The position numbers and the translations under genes were made by a program. Below, piece after piece: positions 25,347-35,023 of a DNA stretch of 64,000 bases (position 1 is the stretch's first letter; each line of letters begins with the position of its first letter). The notes under the pieces were generated by a model that saw only the letters and a program-made list of their open reading frames with translations, made no database searches and had not been told where the DNA came from. Source of the stretch: CAVZZG01 sp963779685 (lineage in GTDB: Bacteria; Actinomycetota; Thermoleophilia; Gaiellales; F1-60-MAGs149). Location: contig CAVZZG010000003.1 in assembly GCA_963779685.1 (NCBI GenBank), positions 1,984,001 through 2,048,000 of the forward strand. The letters are read 5' to 3'.

Positions 25347-26831
25347 GTGCTGCTCGGCCTGGACGTCGGTACCACGGCGCTGAAGGCCATCCTGCTCGAC
25401 CCGGACAAGGGCATCGTGGCCGCGACGGCGCGCGTGCACGACGCCACGTCACCCGGCCCGTCCTGGTCGGAGGCGGACCCGCGGGACTGGCTCGCAGGCG
25501 CGCTCGAAGTCATCCCCGGCGTCTGCCGCGCAGCCGGGATCGACCCCTCGGCCGTCACGGCCGTCGGCGTCGCCGGTTGCGTCCCGTGCCTGCTGCTGCT
25601 GGACGAGCACGACGAGTCGCTGCGCCCGGCGCTGCTGTACAACGACGGCCGGGCCGAGCGCGAGATCGCCGAGCTGCGGGCCGAGCTCGGCGACGAGGCC
25701 GTGCTGGCGCGTACGGGCGCGGGCGTCACGCAGCAGTCGATCGCACCCAAGCTGCGCTGGCTCGCCCGGCATGAGCCCGGACTGGTCGCCCGCACCCGGC
25801 GGATCTGCGGCTCGTACGACTGGCTCACCGGGCAACTGACCGGCGCCGCGTACTGCGAGCGCAACTGGGCCCTCGAGAGCGGTCTGTACGACCTCGGCAC
25901 GGGTGCGTTCGCCGAGGACCTGCTCGCGGCTGCCGGCTGGGACGCAGACCGCGTGTCGCAGATCCGCGACCCGGGCGACGTCGTCGGAGCGATCCTGCCG
26001 GCGGTCGCATCCGCCACCGGGCTGAGGGCGGGCACGCCCGTGGTGGGGGGCCTCGCCGACCATGTCGCGTCGGCCTTCGGCGCCGGCCTGAAGGCGCACG
26101 GCGACGTCCTGCTCAAGCTGGGGGGCTCGGTCGACATCCTCTGCGCCACCGATCGTCTGCTGGTCGACGCCCGGCTGTACCTCGACGCCCACCCGCGACC
26201 AGGGCTGTGGCTCCCCAACGGCTGCATGGCGACCGGGGGCTCGGCGGTCCGCTGGTTCCAGCGGGAACTGGCCGGCGGCGAGTCGCTCGCCGTGCTCGAC
26301 CGGGAGGCCGCCGCCGTGCCGGCCGGTGCCGACGGCCTGGTGATCCTGCCCTACCTGCTGGGCGAGAAGACGCCGATCAACGACCCCCTGGCCTCCGGGG
26401 CGATCGTGGGTCTCGGTCTCGGCCACACGCGAGGCCACCTCTTCCGGGCCCTGCTGGAGAGCTTCGGCCACGGCCTGCGCCACCATCTCGAGGTGCTCGC
26501 CGAACACGGGATCGCGCCCGCGCGCGCCCGCGTCACGAACGGGGGCGCGTCGTCCTGGCTGTGGAAGCAGGTCGTGGCCGACATCACCGGGCTGACGCTC
26601 GAGACGGTCGTCGATCATCCGGGATCGGCGCTCGGCGCGGCGTTCGCGGCCGGGATCGGCGCCGGCACGTTCGGGGCGTGGGACGAGATCGACCGGTTCG
26701 TCCGTCTCGGCCAGCCGGTCGAGCCCGATCCGGCCACCCGCGCGGTCCACGACGCCCGCCACGCCGTCTACCGCGAGCTGTACGAGCCGCTGCGCCCGGC
26801 ATTCCTGGCGCTGCGCGGCGTGCGCGAGTAG
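25347..26831 (+). CDS. FGGY-family carbohydrate kinase (xylulokinase-like)
   Basis: Sugar or polyol kinase of 494 residues with an actin-like fold. The N-terminal phosphate motif is GLDVGTTALKAILLD, LLYNDGRAEREI and QQSIAPKLRWL give the substrate lobe, and GGLADHVASAFGAG plus LLKLGGSVDIL match the second domain. NGGASSWLWKQVVADITG near residue 395 is the FGGY signature region. It most resembles xylulokinase-type enzymes, but the substrate cannot be named. GTG start, three bases after the BtpA-like gene; an SDR follows after ten bases, making a small sugar or polyol pathway likely. Confidence 0.9.
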   Translation: MLLGLDVGTTALKAILLDPDKGIVAATARVHDATSPGPSWSEADPRDWLAGALEVIPGVCRAAGIDPSAVTAVGVAGCVPCLLLLDEHDESLRPALLYNDGRAEREIAELRAELGDEAVLARTGAGVTQQSIAPKLRWLARHEPGLVARTRRICGSYDWLTGQLTGAAYCERNWALESGLYDLGTGAFAEDLLAAAGWDADRVSQIRDPGDVVGAILPAVASATGLRAGTPVVGGLADHVASAFGAGLKAHGDVLLKLGGSVDILCATDRLLVDARLYLDAHPRPGLWLPNGCMATGGSAVRWFQRELAGGESLAVLDREAAAVPAGADGLVILPYLLGEKTPINDPLASGAIVGLGLGHTRGHLFRALLESFGHGLRHHLEVLAEHGIAPARARVTNGGASSWLWKQVVADITGLTLETVVDHPGSALGAAFAAGIGAGTFGAWDEIDRFVRLGQPVEPDPATRAVHDARHAVYRELYEPLRPAFLALRGVRE

Positions 26832-26841
26832 GCTCCGCGGC

Positions 26842-27628
26842 ATGAGTGAGGATCTGGCAGCGCCCCTCGGCGGGCGCATCGCAGTCGTTACCGGCGCCGG
26901 CACCGGGATCGGCGCCGCCATGGCGCGCGAGCTGGCCCGCCGCGGCGCGCACGTGGTCGCGACCGATCTCGACGCGCGCCGCGGCCGAGCGGACCGCTGC
27001 CGAGACCGGCGGCAGCTCGATGCCGCTCGACGTGACGGACGCGGCAGCCTGCGACGAGGTCGCGCGAGCGGTCGACGCGCAGCACGGCGGCATCGACGTC
27101 TGGTGCTCGAACGCCGGCATCTCGACCATGGCGGCGTTCACCGAGATCACGGAGGCGGAGTACGACGCCAACCTCGACGTCAACCTGAAGGGCGTCTTCC
27201 TGTGCGGCCAGGCGGCCGCCCGCGTGATGATCGCGCGCGGCAAGGGGGGCTCGATCGTGAACACGGCGTCCATGGCGGGCAAGCGGGGAGCCGCTCCGTA
27301 CCTCGCCCACTACGTCGCGTCGAAGTTCGGCGTCGTCGGCCTCACCCAGGCCATGGCAGCCGAGCTGGCACCGCACCGCATTCGCGTCAACTGCGTGTGC
27401 CCGGGCTACGTGGCGACGTCGATGCAGGAGCGCGAGCTGGGCTGGGAGGCCGCGATCCGCGGCTGCACCATCGACGAGGTCCGGCAGATGTGGATCGCCG
27501 ACACGCCGCTCGGCCGGATCGAGACGCCCGAGGACGTGGCGCGGGTCGCGGCGTTCCTGGCGGGCGACGACGCGGGGTTCGTGACCGGCGAGGCGCTGGC
27601 CGTCAACGGCGGCTCCTACATGGACTGA
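26842..27628 (+). CDS. SDR-family oxidoreductase (frameshifted)
   Basis: Short-chain dehydrogenase interrupted by one frameshift. The first part has GAGTGIGAAMARELARRGA up to TDLDA in one frame. The rest, from AAERTAAETGGSSM through SNAGI, NTASMAG and YVASK to NGGSYMD, continues in the next frame. The switch lies in the GC-only run at about 26971-26990, and the whole length is 3n+1. Restoring one base gives a normal protein of about 261 residues, so a sequencing slip is more likely than true loss. It follows the FGGY kinase by ten bases and probably oxidises a polyol. Confidence 0.82.
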
Positions 27629-27644
27629 GCCTGGGGTTGGCCTG

Positions 27645-29342
27645 CTACCCGCGGGGGCGCAGGCCCCAGACGTCGCGGTGGAACGACACGAAGCCGGGCG
27701 CGTACTCGTGGCGGGCGACCTCGACCTCGACCAGCGCCGGGACGCCGTCGTCGTTCGCCTTGCGCGCGCGTTCCAGCGCCTCACCGACGGCGGAGCCGTG
27801 CCTGACCGCCTCGGCATGGATGCCCTGGGCCCGCGCCGAGGCGACGAAGTCCGTCCGCTGCTCGAAGTCGGTGACCTCCGCCGGGAAGCCGCCCTCCATC
27901 TGGATGAACTGCGGCCAGGCGAACCCGCCGTCGGCGAAGACGACCCAGGTCACCGGCGCCCGGTGCTGCACGGCCGAGCCCAGCTCGCCGAGCACCATCT
28001 GCATCGCGCCGTCACCCGTGGTGCACACGACATGCATGTCCGGCCGCGCGAGCTTCGCGCCGATCGCGCCGACGACGGCGAGGCCCATCACGGTCTGCTC
28101 GCCCGGCGGCAACGAGATGCCCCCGGCCCGCACCCGGTAGAACGGCGAGTAGTAGGACCACAGGTCGTGCCCGCCGTTCTCGTGGGCGAGGATCGTGTTC
28201 GGGCCGAAGACGCGCTCGATCTCGCCGACCAGCTGACCCGCGAAGACGGGCTCGCGGAGGTCGGCTCGCGCACGATCGACCTCGGCGGCGGTCTCGGCCT
28301 TGCGGTCGGCGAGCCCGGCCGTCCAGGCGGCCCGGGTGGCCGGGGCGCATCCGCGCGTCGCCAGCACATCCCCGAGCTCCGCCAGCGCCAGCCCGGCATC
28401 CCCCACCAGCGCGACGTCCGGGACGAGGTTGCGCGCGATCGCGAACGGATCGGCGTCGATCTGGGCGTAGCGGGCGCCGGCAGGGAACATGCTGACGCCG
28501 GGTCCGGCCTGAAGCTCCTCCAGCCGCGATCCGATGCTGACGATCAGGTCGGCGTCGTCCCAGGCGCTCCGCCCGGCACCCGTGAAGTACAGGCCGATCT
28601 GGCCCAGGGCGAGCGGGTGCTCCTCGGCGACCGATCCCCGGCCGCCCGGTGTCGTCAGCATGCCTGCGCCCACGCGCTCCGCGACCGCGAGCAGCGCCGA
28701 GCCGGCATCGGCCGACCAGGCACCGGATCCGGCAACGAGCAGCGGGCGCCGCGATGCCATGAGGGCGTCGGCGAGTGCCTCGATCGACTCCCTCGTCGGG
28801 CGGGAGCGCACCACCGGCGCAGGCTGGTACGCCTCCATCTCGGCCTCGACCAGTCCGAGGTCGCCCGGCACCTCGACGAACACCGAACCGGGACGGCCCG
28901 AACGCGCGAGGTGGAAGGCGCGGCGCATGATCCACGGCATCTTGCGCGGGTCGGTGAGCTTCGCCGACCACTTGGTCACCGGGCGCATCAGCGTCTGCAC
29001 GTCGAGCTCCTGCAGGGCCCCGGCGCCGTCGTAGCGCAGCGGTGTGCCGTTCGAGAGTCCGATCAGCGGCACGCAACCCGAGTCGGCCTCGAGCAGGCCC
29101 GAGACCATGTTCGTCGTACCGGGGCCGGGGTTCCCGAAGCAGACCCCGACGCGGCGCGAGGCGCGGGCGTAGCCGTGGGCCATGAACACGGCGCTCGACT
29201 CGTTGCGAGCGAGGATCGGGCGCACGGAAGACCCGCGCAGATCGGCGACCAGGTGCAGGGGGTTGCCCGGGAGCCCGAACGCGTACTCGACGCCCTCCGC
29301 CTCCAGCGCCTCGACGACCGCCTGCCATGCAGTGCGTGCCAT
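27645..29342 (-). CDS. Thiamine diphosphate-dependent enzyme (acetolactate synthase-like)
   Basis: Three-domain ThDP enzyme of 565 residues. The N-terminal domain has GLPGNPLHLV and the catalytic glutamate in ARNESSAVFMAHGYAR; a central domain follows; and the C-terminal domain has the cofactor motif CTTGDGAMQMVLGELGSAV with the Mg site ending in FADGGFAW. It could be an acetolactate-synthase-like, benzoylformate-decarboxylase-like or glyoxylate-carboligase-like enzyme; family alone does not decide. There is no regulatory subunit nearby, which argues against biosynthetic acetolactate synthase. It is convergent with the frameshifted SDR (16 bp between stops) and lies downstream of a permease on the same strand. 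Confidence 0.88.
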   Translation of the reverse strand: MARTAWQAVVEALEAEGVEYAFGLPGNPLHLVADLRGSSVRPILARNESSAVFMAHGYARASRRVGVCFGNPGPGTTNMVSGLLEADSGCVPLIGLSNGTPLRYDGAGALQELDVQTLMRPVTKWSAKLTDPRKMPWIMRRAFHLARSGRPGSVFVEVPGDLGLVEAEMEAYQPAPVVRSRPTRESIEALADALMASRRPLLVAGSGAWSADAGSALLAVAERVGAGMLTTPGGRGSVAEEHPLALGQIGLYFTGAGRSAWDDADLIVSIGSRLEELQAGPGVSMFPAGARYAQIDADPFAIARNLVPDVALVGDAGLALAELGDVLATRGCAPATRAAWTAGLADRKAETAAEVDRARADLREPVFAGQLVGEIERVFGPNTILAHENGGHDLWSYYSPFYRVRAGGISLPPGEQTVMGLAVVGAIGAKLARPDMHVVCTTGDGAMQMVLGELGSAVQHRAPVTWVVFADGGFAWPQFIQMEGGFPAEVTDFEQRTDFVASARAQGIHAEAVRHGSAVGEALERARKANDDGVPALVEVEVARHEYAPGFVSFHRDVWGLRPRG

Positions 29343-29364
29343 GCGATCCCGAAGGATGATGCCA

Positions 29365-29395
29365 GCGGGGCGGGCGCACCTGGCGCCCGCCCCGC
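29365..29395 (-). terminator. Rho-independent-type hairpin after APC permease 2
   Basis: GCGGGGCGGGCGC (29365-29377) and GCGCCCGCCCCGC (29383-29395) form a perfect 13-bp stem with a five-base loop, 11 bases past the permease stop on the minus strand. It separates the permease from the thiamine enzyme gene. Confidence 0.8.
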
Positions 29396-29406
29396 GACGC
29401 GACGGA

Positions 29407-30994
29407 TCAGGTGATGTCGGCCGGGATGTCCTCGTGCAGGTAACGGCCGATGCCGGCGTAGCGCGCCGGGTCGGACGAGCGGTAGTAGAGCGCCATCGCC
29501 ATGCCGATCAGGAACACGGCCAGCGGCGGCACCCACATGTACGTCACGAACGGGACGCTCGGCGAAGGCGAGCGTCTCGCGGTTGGAGATCAGGAGGTAG
29601 GTCGCCAGCGCGAGCCCGAGCGCTGCGAGGATCGGCGCGATGACGACCTTGACGATGGCCGCACCCCCGCTGACCTCGCCCGCGCGGATGAAGTAGGTCA
29701 TGATCGCGATCGAGACCATGGCCATGATCGAGAGGATGCCGATGTTGCCCATCATCGGCGCCCAGGTGCCGAGGTGGATCAGCGCGCCGAGCGTCTGCTG
29801 GTCGGACGGGAGCGACGAGTGGTCGTACCAGAGGAACCCGGCCATGATCAGGGCGCAGAGGACGCCGACGACCGTGCTCGCGACGAACGCGCTGCGATGC
29901 GTCGGGTGCGTGCGGCCGAGCGACCGCGGGAGCACGTTCTCACGGCCCATCGAGAACAGGTACCGGGTCGACGTGTTGAAGAACGCCAGCTGGCAGGCGA
30001 ACGAGCCGGTCATGATCGTCAGCTGGAACACGCGCGTCAGGAAGGACGCGCTGCCCATGTCGAACAGGCCCAGCCGGTCGGTCTGCGGGTAGAACACCGA
30101 CGCGATCTCACCGTTGAACTGCGCCTGGACACCGCCGACGACATGGGAGGGCCCCCAGGCAACGACCAGCATCCAGCAGATGAAGGTGTAGAGGATGCCG
30201 AGGCCGATCACCGAGATGTACGTGGCGGGAGCCATGATCCGCTTCGGATCGCGCGACTCCTCGGCGTAGTTCGGCGCCATCTCGAAGCCGATCCACGACC
30301 AGAACGCACCGAAGAAGCCGACGCCGAGCGTGGCGGCACCGAAGGCGTGGGCGCCGTTGGCCGCGCCGTCTCCGACGGTGAACGGGTTCAGCGACGAGAG
30401 GCTGTAGCCGTCGGCCGGGCTGAACAACGCCAGCACCCCGAAAACGAGCAGAGCAGCGAGCTCGACCATCAGGAAGACGCCGAGAATCCGGGCCGTGAAC
30501 TCGATGTGGAAGAAGGCGAGGAGCACCATGATGGCCAGCGTGCCGAACTCGATCAGCCAGACCGGGATGTCGAGGCCCGTCCAGTCGGCGATCGAGGTGT
30601 TCACGAAGTACGCCGTCACGCCGGTGACGCCGGCCGAGAAGATGATGTAGCAGCCGGCGATGAGCAGGGCGGTACCCATCCCCATGATCTGCCCGAAGCC
30701 ATGCGAGACGAAGCTGTAGAAGCCTCCGGCGGCGGTGACCCTGCGCGCCATCTCGATGTAGCCCACCGAAAAGATGGTGAAGACGACGGTCGCGATGATG
30801 AACAGCGCGGGCGCCTGGTTCCCGGCGCCGTAGACGGCCCAGGGATCGTTGAAGAGCATGGCGGCGATCGGCGCGGCGCCGGTGACGATGCAGAAGAGGA
30901 CCTGCGGCAGTCCGAGCGCGTTGGTCGCCAGGCGGTGGTGCCCGCCGTGGATGTCGACCATCTCCGGCGCCTGGGTCATCGTGCTGTCCTCCAT
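29407..30994 (-). CDS. APC-family permease (2 of 3), frameshifted near its C terminus
   Basis: Membrane transporter close to the permease at 22.6-24.1 kb: it has FCIVTGAAPIAAMLFNDPW in helix 1, GGFYSFVSHGFG, and GFEMAPNYAEESRDPKRIM after helix 6. From the ATG at 30994 (ribosome site GGGGAGGT) the frame is open to about 29560. It then leaves the family pattern, while a +1 frame gives VPFVTYMWVPPLAVFLIG and the ending YAGIGRYLHEDIPADIT, which matches the paralogue's YDAIGRYLHEDA. The break sits in a perfect hairpin (GACGCTCG at 29554-29561 with CGAGCGTC at 29569-29576) and the length is 3n+1. The shifted frame runs on into the next gene but is not a real fusion. Confidence 0.83.
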
Positions 30995-31108
30995 CCGGAC
31001 CTCCCCGGTCGTGATGGCACGAGCGTATACCAGTTGACGGACGTACTTCCACCCCTTTCTCCTGATAAGGCTGCCGTTTGGACCATTCCTGTGTTCTAAT
31101 CGCGTTCC

Positions 31109-31888
31109 ATGGGACGACGACTCGAAGGGCGGCGCGCGCTCGTGACGGGCGGGACGTCCGGGATCGGCGCCGCGGTCGTACGGCGGCTGGCGGCCGAGGG
31201 CGCGCGGGTGGTTCTGACCGGCCGCAGTGAGTCCCGCGGGCGCGACCTCGTCGCGGAAACCGGCGCCGCGTTCGTGGTGGCCGACGTGCGCTCTGCATCG
31301 GACATCTCGCGGTCGGTGGACGAGGCCGTCGCCCACCTCGGCGGGCTCGACATCGCCGTCCTGAACGCGGGCGTCCTGGCCGATGGATCGCTGACGGAGA
31401 CCGACGACGCGACCTGGGACGCCGTGATCGAGACCAACCTCATCGCGCCCTTCAGGTACGCGTGCGCGACCATGCCCCTGCTCGAGCAGTCGGAGGCCGG
31501 GACGATCGTCCTGACCGCATCCGACGCCGGCGTATGGGGGGAAACACCCATTGGTGCCTACTCGGTGTCGAAGCGCGGCCTGATCATGCTGACGCGCATG
31601 CTGGCGGTCGAGGCCGGACCGCGGGGCGTGCGCGTGAACGCCGTCGATCCCGGCGACTGCGAGCCGGGCATGGTGACGACGGTTGGCGGACGCGACGAGC
31701 TGCCGGACACGGGTACCTGGACCCGGCCGCCGCTCGGCAAGCTCGTGAACGCCGACGACGTCGCTGCCGCCGTCGCGTTCCTGGCATCCGCGGAGGCGCG
31801 CACGATCACCGGCACCGACCTGCTGATCGACGGCGGCATGCGGGCGGCCGCGAGAGCGAACTCCGTCTGGGCCGAGGCGCAGCGGTGA
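31109..31888 (+). CDS. SDR-family oxidoreductase (tandem 1)
   Basis: Short-chain dehydrogenase of 259 residues with GGTSGIGAAVVRRLAAEGA, LNAGV, LTASDAG and the YSVSK active site. It is the first of four consecutive SDR genes and an EamA exporter, all on the plus strand and mostly overlapping by four bases. Its proline-poor lid with TWTRPPLGKLVNADDV is unusual. The substrate is unknown. The divergent permease gene lies 114 bp away, and the interval holds GTATAC at 31024-31029, either a -10 element or a GntR operator core. Confidence 0.87.
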   Translation: MGRRLEGRRALVTGGTSGIGAAVVRRLAAEGARVVLTGRSESRGRDLVAETGAAFVVADVRSASDISRSVDEAVAHLGGLDIAVLNAGVLADGSLTETDDATWDAVIETNLIAPFRYACATMPLLEQSEAGTIVLTASDAGVWGETPIGAYSVSKRGLIMLTRMLAVEAGPRGVRVNAVDPGDCEPGMVTTVGGRDELPDTGTWTRPPLGKLVNADDVAAAVAFLASAEARTITGTDLLIDGGMRAAARANSVWAEAQR

Positions 31889-32607
31889 GCGGCGCCATCG
31901 TCACCGGCGGCACGGCCGGGATCGGCGCGGCCTGCGTCGAGCGGCTCGCGGCCGACGGCTTCCGCGTCGCGTTCACCGGACGCAACGCCGCCCGCGGTGC
32001 CGAGGTGGCCGCGCGCACCGGCGCCACGTTCCTCGCCTGCGATCACGCCGACCGGGCCGCGACCGACCAGGTGCTCGGCGAGGCGATCGCCCTGGTCGGC
32101 CCGGTCACCGCCTTCGTGGCGAACGCCGGCATCCTCGTCCACGGCCAGATCACCGAGACCACGGACGCCGACTTCCTGCGGCTGATCGAGCTGAACCTGA
32201 CCGGGCCGTTCCGGTGCCTGCGGCTGCTGTTCGGGCACATGCGCTCCAACGGCGGCGGCGCGATGGTGTTGATCGGGTCGGACTCGGCGATCCGCGGCTC
32301 GCACCGGATCGCGTCGTACTCCGTGGCCAAGGCCGCGGCGGTCAACGCCGCCGAGTTGTTTGCCGCCGAGGGCGCCGCCCATGGCATCCGCTGCAACGCC
32401 CTGTGCCCTGGCGCGACGCTGCCCGGCATGGCCGGCGACGACCCGGCCAGGTGGCGCCCCTCCGCCACCGGCGCCTACCCGCATGCCACCGACGTCGCCG
32501 CTGCCGTCTCGTGGCTTGTCGGCGCCGAGTCGCGCTTCGTGAACGGCGCCACCCTGCGGCTGGACGGCGCCACCGCGGCCGCGCTCGCGGTGGTGACGCG
32601 ATCGTGA
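31885..32607 (+). CDS. SDR-family oxidoreductase (tandem 2)
   Basis: Short-chain dehydrogenase of 240 residues that begins with VSGAIVTGGTAGIGAACVERL; GTG overlaps the preceding stop (GTGA). VANAGI, GSDSAIRGSHRIASYSVAK and the ending RLDGATAAALAVVTRS identify the family. The catalytic serine position is in the GSDSA segment. The tail lacks the usual VDGG (it reads LDGA), which suggests a changed substrate loop. It and tandem 1 both carry an Asp after the catalytic Ser region (SDA, SDSA), so they may be duplicates. Confidence 0.85.
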   Translation: MSGAIVTGGTAGIGAACVERLAADGFRVAFTGRNAARGAEVAARTGATFLACDHADRAATDQVLGEAIALVGPVTAFVANAGILVHGQITETTDADFLRLIELNLTGPFRCLRLLFGHMRSNGGGAMVLIGSDSAIRGSHRIASYSVAKAAAVNAAELFAAEGAAHGIRCNALCPGATLPGMAGDDPARWRPSATGAYPHATDVAAAVSWLVGAESRFVNGATLRLDGATAAALAVVTRS

Positions 32608-33332
32608 CCGGCCTGCTGGCGGGTCGCCGGGCGCTGGTGACCGGGGCGGCCCGCGGTATCGGCCGTGCGACCGTCGAGCGCTTCCGAGCCGAGGGCGCAG
32701 CCGTCTGCGGGGCAGACCTCGCCGATGCCGACCTCGTCTGCGACGTCACCGACGAGGCCGCCGTGGGCGCAATGTTCGACGCGGCCGAGGCGCGGCTGGA
32801 CGGGCTCGACGTGGTCGTCGCGAATGCCGGCATCGTCCACACGTCGCTGCTTGCCAACGAGTCGCTGCACGACTTCCGCCGCGTGCTCGACGTGAACCTG
32901 ATCGGCGTGTTCCTGTGCATGCGCGAGGCGGCGCGGCGATTCCCCGGGCGGGGCGGCGGCGTGATCCTGGCGACGGCATCGCAGGCCGGGCGCCACGGCT
33001 ACCGGAACCTCGGCAGCTACTGCGCGTCGAAGTTCGCCGTGGTCGCGCTCACGGAGGCGCTCGCGAAGGAGCTCGCCCCGCAGGGCGTGCGGGTGGCGTG
33101 CGTCGCGCCCGCGATCGTCGACACGCCGATGCAGGATGCGCTGCAGGAGGGGTACGCCCGCGACCGCGGCATCGCCCGGGAAACGATCCGCACCGGGATC
33201 GTGGGGCGCATCCCCACCGGCCGGCCGGCCGACCCGGCCGAGGTGGCGGGCGTGTTCGCGTTCCTGGCCTCGGACCTGGCCAGCTACGTGTCGGGCGTCA
33301 CCGTCCCGATCGACGCGGGCGAGTGCTCGTGA
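32604..33332 (+). CDS. SDR-family oxidoreductase (tandem 3)
   Basis: Short-chain dehydrogenase of 242 residues: VTGAARGIGRATVERF, VANAGIVHTS, ATASQAGRHGY and YCASK. GTGA overlap with both neighbours shows coupled translation. The N-terminal half is short between the cofactor loop and NAG motif (DLADADLVCDVTDEA), as in sorbitol- or ribitol-dehydrogenase-like members. The exact substrate is unknown. Confidence 0.87.
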   Translation: MTGLLAGRRALVTGAARGIGRATVERFRAEGAAVCGADLADADLVCDVTDEAAVGAMFDAAEARLDGLDVVVANAGIVHTSLLANESLHDFRRVLDVNLIGVFLCMREAARRFPGRGGGVILATASQAGRHGYRNLGSYCASKFAVVALTEALAKELAPQGVRVACVAPAIVDTPMQDALQEGYARDRGIARETIRTGIVGRIPTGRPADPAEVAGVFAFLASDLASYVSGVTVPIDAGECS

Positions 33333-34114
33333 CCGGGCGGCTCGAGGGCCGCGTCGCGTGGGTGACGGGCTCGTCGTCGGGCAATGGCCGGGCGATCGCT
33401 CTCCGGTACGCACGCGAGGGGGCGCTGGTCGTCTGCAGCGACGTGCGGCCGGACTACGATCCGCGCGGCTTCGACGCAGGGCCGCCGACCGACGAGCTGA
33501 TCCGGAGTGAGGGCGGCCGCGCCGTCTACGTCGACTGCGACGTGACCGAGGCGGCCGGCGTCGCGGAGGCGGTCCGGCGCGGGGTGGCGGCGTTCGGGCG
33601 CATCGACGTGTGCGTCGCCAACGCCGGCGTCGCCGCCCGGGAGGTCGTCGACCTGGTCGACGAGTCGTTCGAGGCGTACCGGCGCACGGTGGGGGTCAAC
33701 CAGGATGGCGTGTGGCATACCGCCCGCGCGGCGGCGGGGCAGATGATCGCCCAGGGCGATGGCGGGCGGATCATCGTCATCTCCTCGATCGCCGGTCTGG
33801 CCGGGATTCCCGCGGGGGCCGCGTACGTCATGAGCAAGCACGGCGTGATGGGCCTCGTGCGGGTGCTGAGCCAGCAGGTTGCGCCGCACCGGATCACCGT
33901 CAACGCGATCAACCCGGGCTACGTGCGGACGGCCATGAACGCGGAGTCGTTCGGCTCGTCGGAGGGCATCGCCAGGCTGCAGGCGCAGACGCCGTTCCCG
34001 CGTCTTGGCGAGCCGGAGGACGTGGCCGGCGCCGCGTTCTTCCTCGCCTCCGACGACGCCTCCTGGGTGACGGGCATCGCGCTGCCCGTGGACGGCGGCT
34101 TCACAGCCGTCTGA
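33329..34114 (+). CDS. SDR-family oxidoreductase (tandem 4, variant cofactor loop)
   Basis: Short-chain dehydrogenase of 261 residues, last of four in tandem. The active site is standard (ISSIAGLAGIP, YVMSK), the NAG motif is present, and the tail is VDGGFTAV. The cofactor loop reads VTGSSSGNGR, with Asn where nearly all family members have Ile, and a longer loop after it contains PDYDPRGFDAGPPTDELI. These changes could alter NAD(H)/NADP(H) choice or be specific for an actinobacterial subfamily such as mycofactocin-type SDRs. GTG overlaps the previous stop. Confidence 0.85.
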   Translation: MTGRLEGRVAWVTGSSSGNGRAIALRYAREGALVVCSDVRPDYDPRGFDAGPPTDELIRSEGGRAVYVDCDVTEAAGVAEAVRRGVAAFGRIDVCVANAGVAAREVVDLVDESFEAYRRTVGVNQDGVWHTARAAAGQMIAQGDGGRIIVISSIAGLAGIPAGAAYVMSKHGVMGLVRVLSQQVAPHRITVNAINPGYVRTAMNAESFGSSEGIARLQAQTPFPRLGEPEDVAGAAFFLASDDASWVTGIALPVDGGFTAV

Positions 34115-34117
34115 CGG

Positions 34118-35014
34118 ATGTCGGACGAGCTCCAGATCCGGCTGGCGCTGCTGGCGCTGGTGCTGTTCTTCGGCGGCAGCTTCACCGGCTACCACGAGGC
34201 GCAGGCGTCGTTCGGGATCGTCACGGTGAACATGTTCCGCTTCATGATCGCGGGCGCCGTGCTGGTGGGGCTCGCCCGCGGCCGGATGGCGGCGGCGCGG
34301 CCGGTCCGCGGCCAGCTCCTGCTGGCCGGCATGTTCGGCGTCGGTCTGATGGCCTGCCTGATGGCCTTCGGCGTCGACCGCTCATCCCCGACGCTGGCGG
34401 CCCTGATCTTCGCGATGGAGTCGATCGGCGTGGCGGTGATGGCCTCGTTCATCGCCGGCGACCACCCCAGTCGCCAGGCCTGGGAGGGCCTCGTGATCGG
34501 CTTCTTTGGCGCCGCCATCGCGTCGGGCGCCATCACCGAGCCGCCCGCCAACGTGCCCTTTCTCGCGCTCGGCGCGATGCTCGCCGCGGTCGTCTGCTTC
34601 TCCGTCTACGCCGGCATGGTGCGCCGCATCTCGCCGGACACCGACTCCCTCGCCGTCGCCGCCACCAGCCAGATCGGCGCGCTCGCCTTCGTCCTCCCCG
34701 CCTGCCTTCTCGACATGCTCGACCAGGGGATCGTCCGCGGCCCGGTCACGACGTCGGCCATCCTCGGCATCCTCTTCCTCGGCTTCGGCAGCGCCGCCGC
34801 CTACCTCCTGCTCGCCACCGCCCTGGGCCGCGTCCCCGCCAGCCGGGTTGCCATGGCCCTGTACCTGCTCCCGGTCTCCGGTGTCCTCATCGCCTGGCTC
34901 ATCACCGGCCAGCAACCCAAGGCACGCGAGATCCTGGGCGGCGCCATCATCCTGGCCGCGGTCTACGTGGCGGAGCGCAAGCCCCGCTCCGCACGAACCG
35001 TCGAGCCAACGTAG
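34118..35014 (+). CDS. EamA/DMT-family transporter
   Basis: Integral membrane protein of 298 residues with ten hydrophobic helices in two EamA repeats, typical of drug/metabolite exporters and some amino acid importers. Repeat 1 has FFGGSFTGYHEAQASFG, repeat 2 has YAGMVRRISPDTDSLAV and VAMALYLLPVSGVLIAW. ATG is three bases after the SDR stop and it ends the plus-strand operon. It may export a product or by-product of the SDR steps. Its stop faces the end of the minus-strand microcompartment operon across only nine bases. Confidence 0.88.
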   Translation: MSDELQIRLALLALVLFFGGSFTGYHEAQASFGIVTVNMFRFMIAGAVLVGLARGRMAAARPVRGQLLLAGMFGVGLMACLMAFGVDRSSPTLAALIFAMESIGVAVMASFIAGDHPSRQAWEGLVIGFFGAAIASGAITEPPANVPFLALGAMLAAVVCFSVYAGMVRRISPDTDSLAVAATSQIGALAFVLPACLLDMLDQGIVRGPVTTSAILGILFLGFGSAAAYLLLATALGRVPASRVAMALYLLPVSGVLIAWLITGQQPKAREILGGAIILAAVYVAERKPRSARTVEPT

Positions 35015-35023
35015 GCCTGCGAG

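Noticed and set aside
26842..28140. A 432-codon frame starting with the SDR N terminus
   Set aside because: Only the first 45 residues are SDR-like; the remainder is out of frame with the real SDR sequence and then antisense to the thiamine enzyme.
29063..31336. A 757-codon frame that would fuse permease 2 to the following gene
   Set aside because: After about 29560 the translation no longer resembles either protein. The paralogue shows that the true C terminus is in another frame, so this is a frameshift read-through.
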